DNA of 64,000 nt from Sipunculus nudus (GCA_026874595.1 CM049310.1:66234056-66298055); one strand, 5' to 3'. Positions 36,681-51,646 are shown, counted from the first letter of the stretch. A program made the numbers and translations. The notes: generated from the letters alone by a model not told the origin.

Positions 36681-38834
36681 CTAGTTTGTTTGTTTGTCAC
36701 GACTCTCCAGGCCACACTTTTGCATCAATCAACTTGAAACTTACAGGCTTGATTGACAAACCGATTTCTAGGCGCCCTATTGTTTTTGGTCAACATTGCT
36801 CCAAGGTCAAGGGTCAAGGTCACGACAGGTATGGTTAACGGTTTTTGCTCTATAACTTCGCCATAAATAGGCTTATCCACTTCTGCAATAGCTCATTTTT
36901 TTCGTCATCACCTGGCCTTTCTTTTGACATGTAGCTTACTTAAATTTGCCGTTACCATGGTTACATTTTTTGGGGCAAAAATCATGGAAATTGGAAATAA
37001 CACGACCATTTTTTGTAACTTTGTCAATTTTTAAGCTACAGACGTCTGGTTTTGGTCATTATGTACCTAATAGGCAGCTTGACATGATAAAACTGAAAGT
37101 CTCGCCAAATCTCGCACCATTTCTCGTCAAACGAGAGTCTTCGAGATTTCATTAAATATAACCTACAGGTTGCATTTTTTTAACAATGGCTTTGAAATTG
37201 ATATATTTTGTGTTATTTATAAATATCTCGAAATCAGTTTTTCATTTTTTGGAAATAGCCACCAGGGGGCGTGGTACCTGAAACACTGTAACATATCATT
37301 TTTCTGCAATATCTAAAATAATTTTAAACATGGCACATTTTTATCGTTGTATCTTAAACTAGGAACATTGGCTTATTCCTCCGCACATGTAGCTTTGTGC
37401 TGCCGTTACCATGGTTACCAAATTTGTGGGTTAAACTTGACGATCTGAAAATATGCAGTTTTTGGCTTCTATCTCGGTTAATATTTATGTTTCAAGGGTC
37501 TAGTTTTTTGCATAAGGCTGCTTCCCCTTGGTTCTAAGTCATTCAATTGCAAGTCTCGTCAAATTTCGCGCGGTTTATCGTCAAACGAGAAAAAACGAGA
37601 TTTCACGGAAATGCCTGTAACTCGGCGACTTTTACAGCTACACAGGTCTAGTTTTCGGCATTTCATAACATATGACCAGCTTGACACGCCAGAAAAGAAA
37701 TCAGGCCAAATCTCGCACCATATCTCGTCAAGCGAGAAAAAAACGAGATATCATGGAAATGCTTAAAACTAGGCGACTTTTACAGCTACTCAGGTCTAGT
37801 TTTTGGCATTTGGTAACATTTGGCCAACTTGACATAGTAAAACTGCGATACTTGCCGAAATCTCGCACTATATCTGGTCAAATGTGGAAAAACGAGATTT
37901 CACAGAAATGCATATAAGTCGGCGACTTTCACGGCTAGACAGGTCTAGTTTTTGGCATTCATTAACATTTGGACGGCTTGACATGACAAACCTGCAAGAC
38001 TGGCCAAATCTCGCACCATATCTCGTCAAACGATAAAAAAGGAGATTTCACAGAAATGCTAATAACTCGGCGACTTTTACAGCTAGACAGATGTAGTTTT
38101 CGCCATTTCATAACATTTAGAGAGTTTGATATGACAAATCTACAAGACTGGCCAAATCCTGCACCATATCTCGTCAAACGAGAAAACACGAGAGTACACC
38201 TAAATGCTTATAACTCGGCGACTTTTACAGCTAGACGGATCTAGTTTTCGCCATTTCGTAACGTTTGGCCGTCTTGACATAATAAAACTGCTCGTCTTGC
38301 CAAATCTCGTACTATATCTCGTCAAGCGAGAAAAAAACATGATTTCACGTAAATGCTGATAACACGGCGACTTTTGCAGCTAGACAGGTCTAGTTTCCGG
38401 CATTTTGTAATATTTGACAAACCTGACATGACAAAACTGGAAATCTCGCCAAAGCTCGCACCATTTCCCGTCAAACGAGAAAACACGAGATTTCATGCAA
38501 ATGCTTATAACTCAGCGGCTTTTATAGCTAGACAGGTCTAGTTTTCGGCATTTCATATCATTTGGCCAGCTTGACATTACAAACCTGAAAACGTCTCACT
38601 GCTTCTTGTCAAACGAGATTAACGGGATTTCATGAAAAAATTTTGAACTTGGTCCCTTTTACACTAGAAAGATATGCAGCTGTTAAAGGTCAGCATGCAT
38701 AAATAAACATATTATCCGTTTCTGCTGCCCCCACAATGTTGCTCATTCATATGACTGTTTCTACATGCACTCTCTGTCTATCTGTCTGTATCATTTCCAT
38801 TTCCGGCAAGCCGGTGACCTCTGGTCATCTTGTT
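36681..38834 (+). repeat. Segmental duplication, copy 2 of the 30881 block
   Basis: Includes a CTCF-like core near 37259, a CCATGG palindrome near 37406 and the 148-bp monomer array (about 37713-38620). It ends abruptly at CTTGTT (38829-38834), where the retroelement block starts. Confidence 0.85.
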
Positions 38835-38838
38835 TGAT

Positions 38839-39573
38839 TTTGTTGGTCTTCGAACGTTACTCTTTTATGGGAAGATGGAGACACGGTTGTGTGTTGATCT
38901 TCACTGACTGTTCTTAATGCCGATCTGTTGCGTCGTAGTGATCCTCCATCTGGTGTAGATACAATGTACGATCGTGGTGCACTTAGAACTTTCTGCACCT
39001 GGGCAGGGTGCCATGTTTCACTGTTATTGTTGAAAACTCGTACACTCTGCCCTTCGTGAAGAGGTGTTAGCTCACGTCTGACATTTTTATCATACTGGTC
39101 CTTTATCATCTGCCTCTTCTCCTGTTGTCTTTCAAAATGTGTCCCTTGTTTTGATAGCGAAGTGGATATATTACTTGGCAGTGTTGTGCGAACTTGTCTG
39201 CCAAACATGATTTCCGCTGTTGATGGCAAAGTGGAATCAATAGGTGTGGCTCTTAGATGTAATAGAGCTATACAATATCTTTTCGCTCTTTTTGGTATTT
39301 CTTTATTATCGCTTTAACAGTCTGTACCATTCTTTCGGCCATGCCATTGGCCTGTGGATATCATGGTGATGATGTAACATGACTAATGTTCCACTTTTGG
39401 CACATCTGTTGGAATGGTTGGCCTATAAACTGAGGTCCATTATCTGAGACTATCTCTGTGGGTGCTCCTAAAAGTGCAAATGTTTCTGATGTTAATTTTG
39501 CAATAGCATGACTAGTGGTACTAGTGAGCTTGTAGACAACTGTATATTTTGAATGATAGTCTGTGATCAACAA
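38839..39573 (-). pseudogene. Gypsy integrase remnant
   Basis: At 39573-39361 the frame shows the core motifs 'ITDYHSKY' and 'VSDNGPQF', the first two acidic positions. At 39229-38839 it shows the region after the third acidic residue, with 'FGRQVRTTLP' and the C-terminal 'W.PAQV' segment. The two pieces are in different frames, and the zinc-binding N-terminal part expected between RNase H and core is missing. The protein ends at the block boundary, without the conserved tail of pol. Confidence 0.75.
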
Positions 39574-39587
39574 GTATGATGTGTTGT

Positions 39588-40229
39588 CTATTTCAAAAAT
39601 ATCAGTACCAATGGGTCATGTGGAACTTCGTCATTTTTGTCTGGATTTGGTAAGCGACTAAGGGTATCTGACAAAACCATGTTGCTCCTAGGATTATATT
39701 CTAGATTGAAGTTATATCCTTGGATTTTGATCAGTAACCTTTGTAGCCTTGGTGGAGCGCTGGTCAAGGGTTTGTCCCATATCATCAGTATTGGTTTGTG
39801 GTCGGTCTGGACTGTGAAGCTCTGACCATACAGATAGGTGTGAAATCTGGTGATGCGAAAAACTAGAGATAGGGTCTCTCTTTCTATGTTAGAATAATTA
39901 CTTTGTGTGACTGAGAGGCTTTTTGACGCAAATGCTACAGGTTTGTTGTTTTGGAGTAAACATGCTCCTAATCCTTTCTGCGAGGCATCAACTTCTAGTG
40001 TAGTTGGCAATTCAAGGTTGTAATATTACAGGCTATTTTGGGCTGTGACAGACATTTTTAGCGACTCAAATGCAAGTTGGTGATCATCTTGCCAGAGAAA
40101 TGGTACGTCTTTCTTCAGTAAGTCTCTCAGTGGCGCTGCTTTGTTGGCAAAGTTGGCAATGTGGGGTGACATATAGGGCATTAACCCAAGAAACCTCTGT
40201 AAATCTTCTTTGTCCTGAGGTGTTGGCAT
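39588..40229 (-). pseudogene. Gypsy RT thumb and RNase H remnant
   Basis: At 40229-40026 the frame has 'LQRFLGLMPYMSPHIANF', the RT thumb/connection. At 40010-39588 it has the RNase H motifs 'EVDAS', 'ERETL' and 'QTDHKP'. A frame break separates the two pieces, and another separates this part from the RT upstream. Confidence 0.75.
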
Positions 40230-40277
40230 GGCTTGTATGTCTTCAACTTTCTTCTCGTCTGGGTTTATGCCTTCAGA

Positions 40278-42335
40278 TCAGATGGAGTATACAGATCCAA
40301 AGAAACTGATCTTGTTTGACTTGATGTTGCATTTGCTGCTATTGAAGACTAATCCTTCATTTCTTGCTGTTTCTAACAGTCTGATGAGGTTCCGGTCATG
40401 TTCCTCTTCTGTTTCGCCAAATACAGCTACGTCATCTGCTATTCCGACACATCCTGGTACCTGTTCTAGGATGTTGTCCATTCTTTGTTGGAAAATGTCT
40501 TGGCTAACTGATAATCCGAATGGTAATCTGGTAAAACACATTCGCCTAAATGGTGTACGGAAAGTTGTCAGTTCTTGCGATTCTTCTGCAAGATGAACAG
40601 ACCAATATCCGGCTTTAGCATCAAGTTTAGAGAAAAATTGTGCTTTTGAGAATGCTGGATTTAGCTCTTCTAGTGTAGGAATTTTATGCGGGCATCGCTT
40701 CAGGTTTTGATTCAGCCTTTTAGGGTCTAGACATATCCTTAAGGAGCCATCTTTCTTTATGCTGATAGCAAGTGAGTTGCACCAGTCTGTGTGTCCAGTG
40801 ACCTTTCTAATGACACCTTGTTCTTCCATATGCTGGAGTTCTTCTTGCAGTTTTGATTTTATGTGAATGCTACACTTGCGTGGTGGATCGATTGATGGTC
40901 TGGCATCCTCTTTTAGATGTAATTTAGCTGGCTTTTTGAAGTGTCCAATGTTGTCAAACTGGTCTGGGTATAAAGCTTTCAGGTCTTGAACTGATCTTAT
41001 CTTAGGTACAGTGATGGTTTCTGGTATTGTGGTACTGCTCAGATGTTTGGTCTCAATAGCATGGATCGTTACAACATCTAACTGTTCACAAGCAGGTAAT
41101 CCTAAGACTGCTGGTCCAGGAACATCAACAACAAAGAATTTCTGTTTTGACCATTCAGATTGTTTGTATCTACACAGCAGATCTAGTGTCCCTTTATAGC
41201 TGATTTCTGTGCCATTGTACGCTGTGAGTGATGATTTTGATGGTTGAATTAGACCTGTCCACTCTTGTTTTGGATACATGTTTTGCACAATCTGGAGAGG
41301 CAAAGTGTTGCCACTTGCACTGGTGTCGACTTTTAACTTCAGGAAATGTGATCCCATATTTTCAGGGCATACTATGTCAAGGGTAATAAATGCTTCATCT
41401 ATGTATGATTCACTTTTAACACCATCTATTGTGATCATGCTAAGCGTTTGTTGGTATTGCTCATCTAGTTGTTCTGAGTCATCTACGCTTTGTTCTTGCA
41501 TGGTATTGACCGATCTGTGGCTGTTGTTGTATGAACTTTGCCTTCTGGGGCTTTGTCTTCTCCATGGTCTTCTGTTTCCCTGATAAGGACTCCTAGGACG
41601 ACCTCTTTGCTTACTGTTGGGGTGTGGAGATACAGGTCGTGAATTTCGTCTAGTTTTGCGGCACAATTTTACCCAGTGGCCTTTGGCACCACAACCTTTG
41701 CATGTATCATTGTATGCAGGGCATCTTCGTGGTGGATGGGTTAAACCACAATTTCCACATGGTTTTTGGTGGCGTTTTATCTCTGAAACAGAGACATTAC
41801 CTTCAAGGTTACGGAGACTATCCTGACCTGCAGCTACTGCCTCATATTGGCGACCATCTTTCTTTAGTTCTTCTGTTGTGTATTCAGATGGTTTATCTAA
41901 CAGGTCTTTCTGGAAACTCTCAAATGTAGTGGATGCTATTACAAATTCTATGATTCTGTCCCTGCATTCTGATTCTGTAAAATTACATTCCTTTGCTTTG
42001 GTGTTACATCTGTTTACAAACTCATCAATGGTTTCATTTCTATTCTGCCTGAACCTCATTAGCTCCATTCTATGAATTCTGAAATTCACTTTCAACTGGG
42101 TTTCAAATAATTCCCATATTTTTTCTGGATCTTTTTTCTCAGATTCTGTCAAACTAGATGAATATATTCTGTTAAGCCCTTCACTGCCTAAAGCAACCTG
42201 CATTTTTGTAGCTTATTTTTCATTATCTTTTACCTCACGGCCTTTAAAGAACAATTCCATTTTTTGTCTGAACAGCTTAAACTCACTGGCAATATCTGCA
42301 TCATCCCAATTCATCTCAGGGTACTTATAAGCCAT
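40278..42335 (-). pseudogene. Gypsy gag-protease-reverse transcriptase
   Basis: The reading frame starts at the ATG at 42335 and meets a stop about 40 codons in, then is open from 42203 to 40278 (641 codons). Positions within those 641 residues: two CCHC zinc knuckles (149-161 and 168-181), an aspartic protease site reading D293-T-S instead of the usual D-T-G, and reverse transcriptase with 'LPFGL' and the catalytic box IADD (588-591). The frame ends before RNase H. The early stop and altered protease site mark it as dead. Confidence 0.8.
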
Positions 42336-43238
42336 GATTCTACTTTATATTCAGATTCCAACTATCACTTGGATTAAACTAGTATACAGTATGAACAGAC
42401 ATATGATGTTTTGCAACTGCATATATCAATCACGATTTGACATGCATATTCAAAGAATGGAACAGAACACAAGTCTCTTGATTCAAGTCACTGTATATAG
42501 AATGTTCTTGGCTTGCAGTATCAGAGTTCTGTGTAAAATGAATTCATTTTCAAGAAATGTTCTATTAAGCTCTGGTAGTAAATACTCACTTCAATTGTCA
42601 ATTAACTAGTGCAGGATAAATAGTCTTGTTTTGCTGGTCTGGCTCTGGTAATCCACTGATTGCAGTTAGAAATGTTTATCATTGTTCTTAGTCACCATTA
42701 TTAACCATCCATTGGCTTTGTTTTGGGTAGTGGTAAACCCCTTTGAATGAACAGAGTTCTGGTGTTTATGTTATCTAAAGTCAGTCTTCCGTTTATTAGG
42801 GACACAGCTCCTTGACAATATTGTTTTCACTCCACGAGGACAGTCTGTGACGTATTATAGACAGGCCTCGATATAGCTGGTCACTGTGCTTTGGCAGACA
42901 CAGTGGGCTTGTTATGACTGGCAAGTGTAGCACCTGGCTGTGCTGGTACTGTTAAACTGATAACTCACTGGTTGAGTGCCGAAAGTAGTGCGCTCTGGTT
43001 AGTGGACAGCTCTCGTGTCCTTACGCGGCAGCCTGTGGGGTGACACACTTGTTGCTGTTATCCCTGTGCCCGTAAGCACGATGTAAGCAACAAGCATACT
43101 CCTTGTCAGTGTAACTGATATGGGTCCATTGTTTCTCTCGGGTGCAGGGCTGGTATGCCTACATCCATTTAACAAGGTTTTTCAAGTATATCCCTTCGTT
43201 CAAACTTTGTTAAAAGTGTCCTGGTTGATCCTTGTGTC

Positions 43239-43256
43239 TCAACACTGCTGCCACCA
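43239..43256 (-). other. Candidate primer-binding site
   Basis: The minus strand reads TGGTGGCAGCAGTGTTGA directly after the LTR-ending CA. A TGG start complementary to a tRNA 3' CCA end is the usual form. Confidence 0.6.
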
Positions 43257-43889
43257 TGAAGTAATAATGAGTCTTTGTTTATAATACAGTTTTATTCTGT
43301 ATTACAGGCTGATTGTACAGATCAGACATCTTGTAGCTAGCATGACTGGCTGACTAACCACTACTTGATGTAGTGTGTACCTACTCTTAGTATAGATAAT
43401 GTAGTTCCTAATATAATCTTGTCTAATATTACAACACTGTTAATGCTTCAATTCTCTCTGGACAAATAATATCAGTTGTTGATGGTACAGGTGCTTCATG
43501 CTTTCCAGAACCGTTATTTTTTATTACAGGCCTTTCGATATACAACATTATGTGACATTGGTTTTTTTTAAACCATAGGAAATATTTTTATTCAATTTCC
43601 TCTCTAAGAGTAACAGATCGTATCGTGCTGTAACCCCACTTAGCCCTTTAGTCGGCGGCTAGGATTCCACATTTGTCTTTATTGTACACACTCCCTTCGT
43701 TGAGGCACGTTGTGTATTTTACGGATGGAAGCAGATTCATGAAACACTCGGTGAATAACAGAATGAACAACCACGAGGCGGGGAACACATTTCTTTATAC
43801 GTCACTTCCTGTGATCATATCAATATAGTTATGCAAGAAACCGACAGATGGCGCTGTGGTCACTGGGGCACACTTGTTAATATGCCACA
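43257..43889 (-). repeat. Single Gypsy LTR (633 bp)
   Basis: On the minus strand it begins TGTGGCATATT and ends ACTTCA, giving TG...CA termini, with a polypurine tract before and a primer-binding site after. An AATAAA-type signal lies near its end (about 43290). No second copy of this LTR was found in the window. Confidence 0.65.
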
Positions 43890-43904
43890 CTCCTCCCCCT
43901 TTGG
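43890..43904 (-). other. Polypurine tract next to the LTR
   Basis: The minus strand reads CCAAAGGGGGAGGAG immediately before the LTR start. A polypurine tract belongs upstream of a 3' LTR, yet this LTR is also followed by a primer-binding site and gag. Confidence 0.65.
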
Positions 43905-44085
43905 AAAGAGAACGTCCTATAAAAAAAAATATAAAAATACAGTTCTTACCAGCATGAATGTTCGGTTCGCAGAAAAATATGTGTCCAGGATGTGTTACAG
44001 TTTTTTATGGGGAAAAAATATTGAATATACTTATCATTGTAGCAATATTAAAGTTTGTTAACTGCACATGTACTTATTATAAAAC

Positions 44086-44286
44086 TTAAATAGTTTCAAT
44101 GAGTCTTTGTGGTCTATTTCTAACACGTGACGGGTTTTTTCTTTGATTTTGCAACTGTAAATCCTTGACCACGACTGGAATTTGACTTTCTGGCTCACAT
44201 AGGACAACATTATCACCACTTATATCAACACAATTACGGGGGCGTTGTCTGGGGGTGGGGGTGGGCAGGGAGCCATGGAATTTCAC
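44086..44286 (-). pseudogene. C-terminal end of Gypsy pol
   Basis: A proline- and arginine-rich tail ending 'SRVRNRPQRLIETI' and a stop, followed after about 180 bp by the polypurine tract. An R-rich, P-x-R-L tail is typical for the end of Gypsy pol, and it is exactly the part missing from the integrase piece at 38839. Confidence 0.55.
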
Positions 44287-44290
44287 TTAA

Positions 44291-45639
<1,349 letters not shown>

Positions 45640-46290
45640 TTACAGCTGGTTAATATGACGTTTCCATAACATGTCTCTCACCTCCGCAGTATATGTTAAG
45701 GGGCTTAGTTTGTCTGTTACAGTACCCCGCGTCCATGATGACTGATTTCCTTTGTAATCCTTCACAAGCACAGGTTCACCTATCTATAAGACATTGGTCT
45801 TGTCAACACTTGGTGATCTCTTCTTCATCATTGAATTAGAGATATTTGGACAAAGAATGTCAAGTCTAGTACGAATTCTCCTACCAATGAATAAATCTGA
45901 AGGTGTCTTACGGGTCATTGCATGTGGTGTTGCAAAGTATGACATGAGAAATCTGCATAATTTCTGATGTATGGTACCGGCTTTCACTTTATGGATTTCA
46001 TAGCGGTTTTGAATGTTATTACAAATCGCTCAGCGGAACCATTAGAACTAGGATGGTATGGAGTAGTAAGCACATTACGAATGCCATTCTGATGAAGAAA
46101 TTCTTGAAACTCCTTTAAAGTGGACTGTAATTGTCACCTACAATTTCTTCTGGTAGTCCATAACGCGAAAATAACTCTCAGTATGTCAATTGTCTTTGCG
46201 CTGGTATTTTCTCTCATCATAGAAACTTCTGGCCATTTTGTACGAGCATCAACAACAATACAGAAGTACCTATTCATGAATGGTCCTGCG
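45640..46290 (-). pseudogene. Second Ty3/Gypsy integrase remnant
   Basis: Reading high to low in shifted frames: 'DARTKWPEV', then a '[15 protein letters not shown]' segment with the catalytic glutamate region, then 'LSYFATPHAMTRKTPSDLFIGRR'-type sequence (45987-45784), then a C-terminal 'RGTVTDKLSPLTYTAEV' segment. It differs in sequence from the element at 38835, so it is a separate family member. Frames are broken, and the fragment is cut off at about 46290. Confidence 0.65.
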
Positions 46291-46502
46291 AAGTATTAAA
46301 GTACTTGACCAGCGTTAATAAAACTTCAATTTGACCATGTTATACCGTATATGACATGTTTTTGGAACTGTCAGCCCTGTGTGTAGACGTTACTACTTGT
46401 CTAAAGTAATTAAAACCGCGTTTAATAAAAGCGCTATGATGCTTGGTTTCACCCTGCTAGCGTTCAGCAACGATCGGTTCCGTGCCTCATGAATATTCGG
46501 AA

Positions 46503-46510
46503 TGACGTCA
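46503..46510. promoter_or_regulatory. CRE palindrome TGACGTCA
   Basis: A perfect CREB/ATF-type site about 100 bp upstream of the THAP-like start codon. A chance match is possible. Confidence 0.3.
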
Positions 46511-46611
46511 GATCAGGAACAGCAGTCAGTCATAACAAAGCCACGTGTGAATTCATGACAATAGATATGTCCCGTTTTCTGTATTGCGTTCGATCGTTGA
46601 TAGTTAAAATA

Positions 46612-46800
46612 ATGCCAAATAGCTGTGTGGCGGGTGGATCACAAACTGTGATGGTTTGAGTTTACACAGGTTTCCCTTGAGCCAGCCAGAACGTTTGAAT
46701 AAATGGGTCAATTTCGTTCGCGTGAAGCGAGCAAACATTAGCTCATTCCGTTTTGTGCTCAGCCTTCTCAGTACGATAAAATTGAGCCATTGTGAGCGTA
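46612..46800 (+). pseudogene. Broken THAP zinc-finger exon
   Basis: From ATG 46612 the frame reads 'MPNSCVAGG', the classic THAP start with its first Cys. After a frame shift near 46638 it continues 'LSLHRFPLSQPERLNKWV' and 'FVRVKRA', matching the THAP core (H-R-F-P, then K/R-W). A second shift near 46757 would restore the late 'F-C' region. The cysteine expected after 'AGG' is lost. THAP domains occur in transposases and host regulators, so this may be the N-terminal exon of a dead THAP transposase. Confidence 0.55.
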
Positions 46801-46810
46801 TTATCACACA

Positions 46811-47816
<1,006 letters not shown>

Positions 47817-47944
47817 TCTTTGGTTCATCACAATGTGCATGTATGAAAATAATATCACAAATCAAACTCTATAAACACCGAGTGTTAGCATGGAGTCCTA
47901 CGTTAAGTGATCACATATTTCTAGCTTAGCAACAACACTTAAGA

Positions 47945-48804
47945 GTCCAGATATGTTACGACCATGGGGCACGAGGAACAATGAACCTCAGGTCTAGTCC
48001 ATCTGTCCAATAAGCCGCCTCGATCTGAATTCTTGCAGCCCAAATTCTTTTAGCATTATCTGACATCAAAACAGAATGCATACCTCTTGGAGGTATAAAA
48101 CGACGCTAGGCCATAACTGTTGCCGCAGCGGATAATGACTCTGCTTACTCCAAATGTACAGATCTGGTAACTGCACATGTTTAAAGAAGGACATAAAACT
48201 TCTTTCCAACATGGTCACAACAATACAGTGGCCCTCCATGATCGAGGTCTATAACTGCAAACGGATGCGACTGTTTCACCCGCAGCTCTGGCAAATGAGC
48301 CATTGTCTCAGTGCCTGTAGTAGCATCCAAACGCTGACAAGATAAACATTCTCTCTTTACTCTTTTGGCCAGATGACGAACACCAACGATCCAATACTGA
48401 TTCCGTAGAGAGGAGAGTGCGGTGCCGACTCCAGCATGTTTGGGAATATCTTGTTGGTGACGTACATGTAACAAAGCTAAGTGAGACTTAGGTAAAATGA
48501 TGGGATGCTTCTCCTTAAAGGTCAGATCTGCTAACTGAAGCCGCCCTTGAACCCTGAGAACACCATCACTATCAACAAAGGGACTCAGTTTGTGAAGAGA
48601 AGAAGACCTGGATACAGGTTGTTTCTTTCCTAAAGCCTCATATTCTGTTTTGTATTCAGCCTGCTGAACACATTTGTTCAAAGTGCGTTTAGCAACACAC
48701 AACTCTTCATAGGCAAGCTCACTAACCTTACTTTCCTGTGCAGCTCCTTTCAAACAGTGCACAAATCTCAACACCCAACCCACAACACCGATGGCCTTTG
48801 TCAA
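47945..48804 (-). pseudogene. BEL/Pao integrase remnant
   Basis: Shows the zinc-binding H-x-x-H...C-x2-C region ('HVRHQQDIPKHAG', 'CLSCQRLD'). After a stop near 48181 it continues with the core motif 'MSDNAK' and the 'FIVPRAPW' segment near 47960-48075. Both are typical of BEL integrase. Confidence 0.75.
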
Positions 48805-49188
48805 GTTTCCCCATCAAATGACATCGAAGACACACTGGGGTTTCATTGTCACTTCATTTGACACAAGTGCTCACCTACCATAACAGCACCACTTTTTACA
48901 TGGTTTCCTTAACCACAGACCTCATCTTGAACCTTCTCCAATACGGAACAAGACTAATGGCATCGGGAATGTGTCAAATCATTACATCACTCTGGAGAAA
49001 CAGCGGGCCATTCAACCACAGATCAGATTGAATCAAATTCTCAGCACAAAGTCCCCGAGTCATCAGATCTGCAGGATTTGCAATTCCAGGACAATGTTTC
49101 TACTGAGCCGGACTAGTTAGATCTTGGATCTCAATAACCCTGCTAGCCCCAAATGACTTCCAACGACAAGGGTCCCCTAAATCCAAGA

Positions 49189-50584
49189 TTACACCACATT
49201 GCAATCAGTCCAACACTGACAAAAGACCTCAAGAGGCAAATGGAGTGCCTGCTTAACAAACACAATCAAACGAGCACATAGAAGTGCACCCAAAAGTTCC
49301 AAACGTGGAAGTGTTACCCTTTTCACTGGAGCCACGCGAGCCTTGGCAACAAGGAGGAAGTCTTCCATGAACCGTCCTTCTACCCGAATCGGAAGTAACA
49401 CACAGGTTCCATAAGCAGCTTCAGATGAATCACCAAATGCATGGAGCTCAACTTATTGAATCCACACCAGGGGTGGCCAGTATAACTGCGTGGAACCTCC
49501 TAACAATGAAGCTTTTGCAAACCAGTCAACCACTTGGCAAACTTAAACTGGATATCCTCTGGAACAGACCCATCCCATTCAACCCCTAATCGCAATAATT
49601 CTTGGAATATAAGTTTGGCACTCATGACATAGGGAGCCAAAAACCCAAGGGAGTCAAACAAACGAGCTATAAAACTAAAAAAAAAAACTTGTTCTGTCAC
49701 ACACAAACCCTCTGGTATATGTATACCATAAAAAAAGAACGCATCTCTCGATGCCAAACACCTTAGGCCTGAAGTCTTGACGGACTCTCTGCCCACGAAC
49801 TTATTCTGAATATCGCATGAAAGCAACTGAGAAACTGCCGCACTGCTCGAACTCCACTGGGGTAAGCTCACGTTCGCCTCCGACATGATACGCGAAGCAG
49901 CAACAATCATTTCACGAGCCTCATTGTCTGAATCAGCCAATCATCAACGTACAAATTATTTACCAACTCATGCACAACGTGCATGCTTTATCGTCGCATT
50001 CAGGAGAAACGGAGAACTTCGGTTCCCAAATGGAACCCTGTTAAATCTCATCACCTGGATCTTGCCATTACGATTCCAGATAAACCTATGCGCATTACGA
50101 TCCTCTGGTCGTACTCGAATTAAGTGAAAGGCCTTTGAAATATCACTAGTGACAGCAACCTTCCACCTACGGAAGCGCATGAGGATCTCTACCAAATTAA
50201 ACAATATACATGGACCTGTCTCCAAACAACTATTCAAGGATACACCATCAAACGAACTAGCTGAGGCATCTGGCCTCACCTTAGTGGAACGACTACTTTC
50301 CTTGATAACAGGTCTATGTGGCATATAGAACACCGGGGAGTCACAATCATGTTCACCAGGGGGACCACCTCAACAACACCAGAGTCGACACTATCCTGAA
50401 TGACACCATCATACTTACCCTTAAGGTCTGGATCTCTGTCCGATTTCTTGCTCAAATGGATAAGCCTGAGCTCAGCTTGCTTTTTATTGCCGGTCAACTG
50501 TTTGCTTATATGCTCTGAACGCCAGGGCAACACAACTTCATAACGAGTTTCCACAAATTTAATATTTTCAGAGAAATGCTTCAT
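49189..50584 (-). pseudogene. BEL/Pao reverse transcriptase and RNase H remnant
   Basis: Pieces include 'SDISKAFHLIRVRPEDRNAHRFIW' spacing and 'FNRVPFGNRSSPFLLNATI' (50333-49968), the BEL-specific connector 'ARLFDSLGFLAPYVMSAKLIFQELLRLGVEWD' region (49940-49500) and 'TLPRLELLGALLCARL' of RNase H (49401-49189). The pieces are in different frames with stops between them. The region that should hold the catalytic DD box lies near 49940-49970, at a break. Confidence 0.8.
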
Positions 50585-51073
50585 TACAGGGTCTACATCA
50601 GCAGATGGAGAATCAGGAATAATGCAAATAGATTCTAAATCTCAAAACGAGCTTTAACAGGCATCTGACGTGTCATTGATACATAACAACTGTTGAGAGA
50701 CAGCATTGTCCCCAGACTCATCACCCACAGAACTAGACATGGTTCCTGACAATATCCAACTTAAGACTGATCTCTGTGCAACTAAACAAGTTGGGAGACT
50801 TGCAATATCAGAAGTCATGACTTTCCAATAATAGCCAGGACCTATTAGAATGCCAACATTGAAGCGTTGACCCTAAATAACATCAACAAAGTTAATGTCA
50901 CGCCACATTGACTGCGACACAGAATCTGGCTCAATTGGATGGAGCATTAGGGGCAAATAACTGGGATCTCTGTTGCAACAATAGATGCGGCCTTCCTCTT
51001 GGTACCCTGTCAAGTAAAACTGAATTTGTTACGTACTTGTGCTTTACTTATCATTTCACTGCCAAAGGTTGCA

Positions 51074-51646
51074 TTAGCAAGACCCTGTGAACCCACCCAC
51101 TGGGGCCCTTACCTTACCCACAAGTGACTCACTCACATATGTTTTGTCTGATCCAGTATAAAGCAACTCTACAGCTTCTGTAACACCACACTCCCCCTGC
51201 ACCGCCACACGTGCAGTCTGCAATAAAACATGTTTAACAGATACAGGTACACTACAAGTATTTAAAGTATTATCATGAGACTGTGCAGGTTGAATTTGGG
51301 GTACTGTGGGGTCACTTGTCTTACGAATACCACTCTGTAGTTTCTTACCATCAGGTTTAGGTGTATGTTGTTCACACAAAACAGCATGGTGCTTACCTCT
51401 ACACTTGCCGCATAAAGCTGTACAATTACGGTACACATGATTCTTCAGTGTACTTGGACACCTGAAACATGCACTCACTGAACGCAATACATCTTTCCTG
51501 TCTCTGACAGGAACATGTGTGACATAATAACATTTATCAATAGTATGGTTGATACGACCACACAGAGTACGCAAAGTCTCTATAGATAACAGTGCAGCTG
51601 CAGTTGGAAATTTTTCCAAAGGTGGCCGCAAATATTCTCTATACAC
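51074..51646 (-). pseudogene. BEL/Pao zinc knuckle and aspartic protease
   Basis: Cysteines in 'ACFRCPSTLKNHVYRNC' and 'CGKCRGKHHAVLC' form the gag knuckle region, followed by a DUF1758-type protease whose active site reads Y-T-G-S where D-T-G-S is expected. Loss of that Asp would inactivate the protease. Confidence 0.75.

Larger units (their letters stand above)
38835..44286 (-). mobile_element. Ty3/Gypsy LTR retrotransposon, degraded, parts in permuted order
   Basis: Read on the minus strand from high to low coordinates: end of pol (44286-44086), polypurine tract (43904-43890), one LTR (43889-43257), primer-binding site (43256-43239), untranslated leader, gag-protease-RT (42335-40278), RNase H (40229-39588), integrase (39573-38839). 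Only one LTR is seen, and it lies between the end of pol and the start of gag. This is the order expected from a one-LTR circle opened within pol, or from a tandem pair trimmed at both ends. Several stops, frame breaks and a deletion in the integrase show it is inactive. Confidence 0.75.

Noticed and set aside
46604-46807. Minus-strand 67-codon open frame
   Set aside because: The plus strand of the same bases shows a frame-shifted THAP domain, which explains the sequence better.
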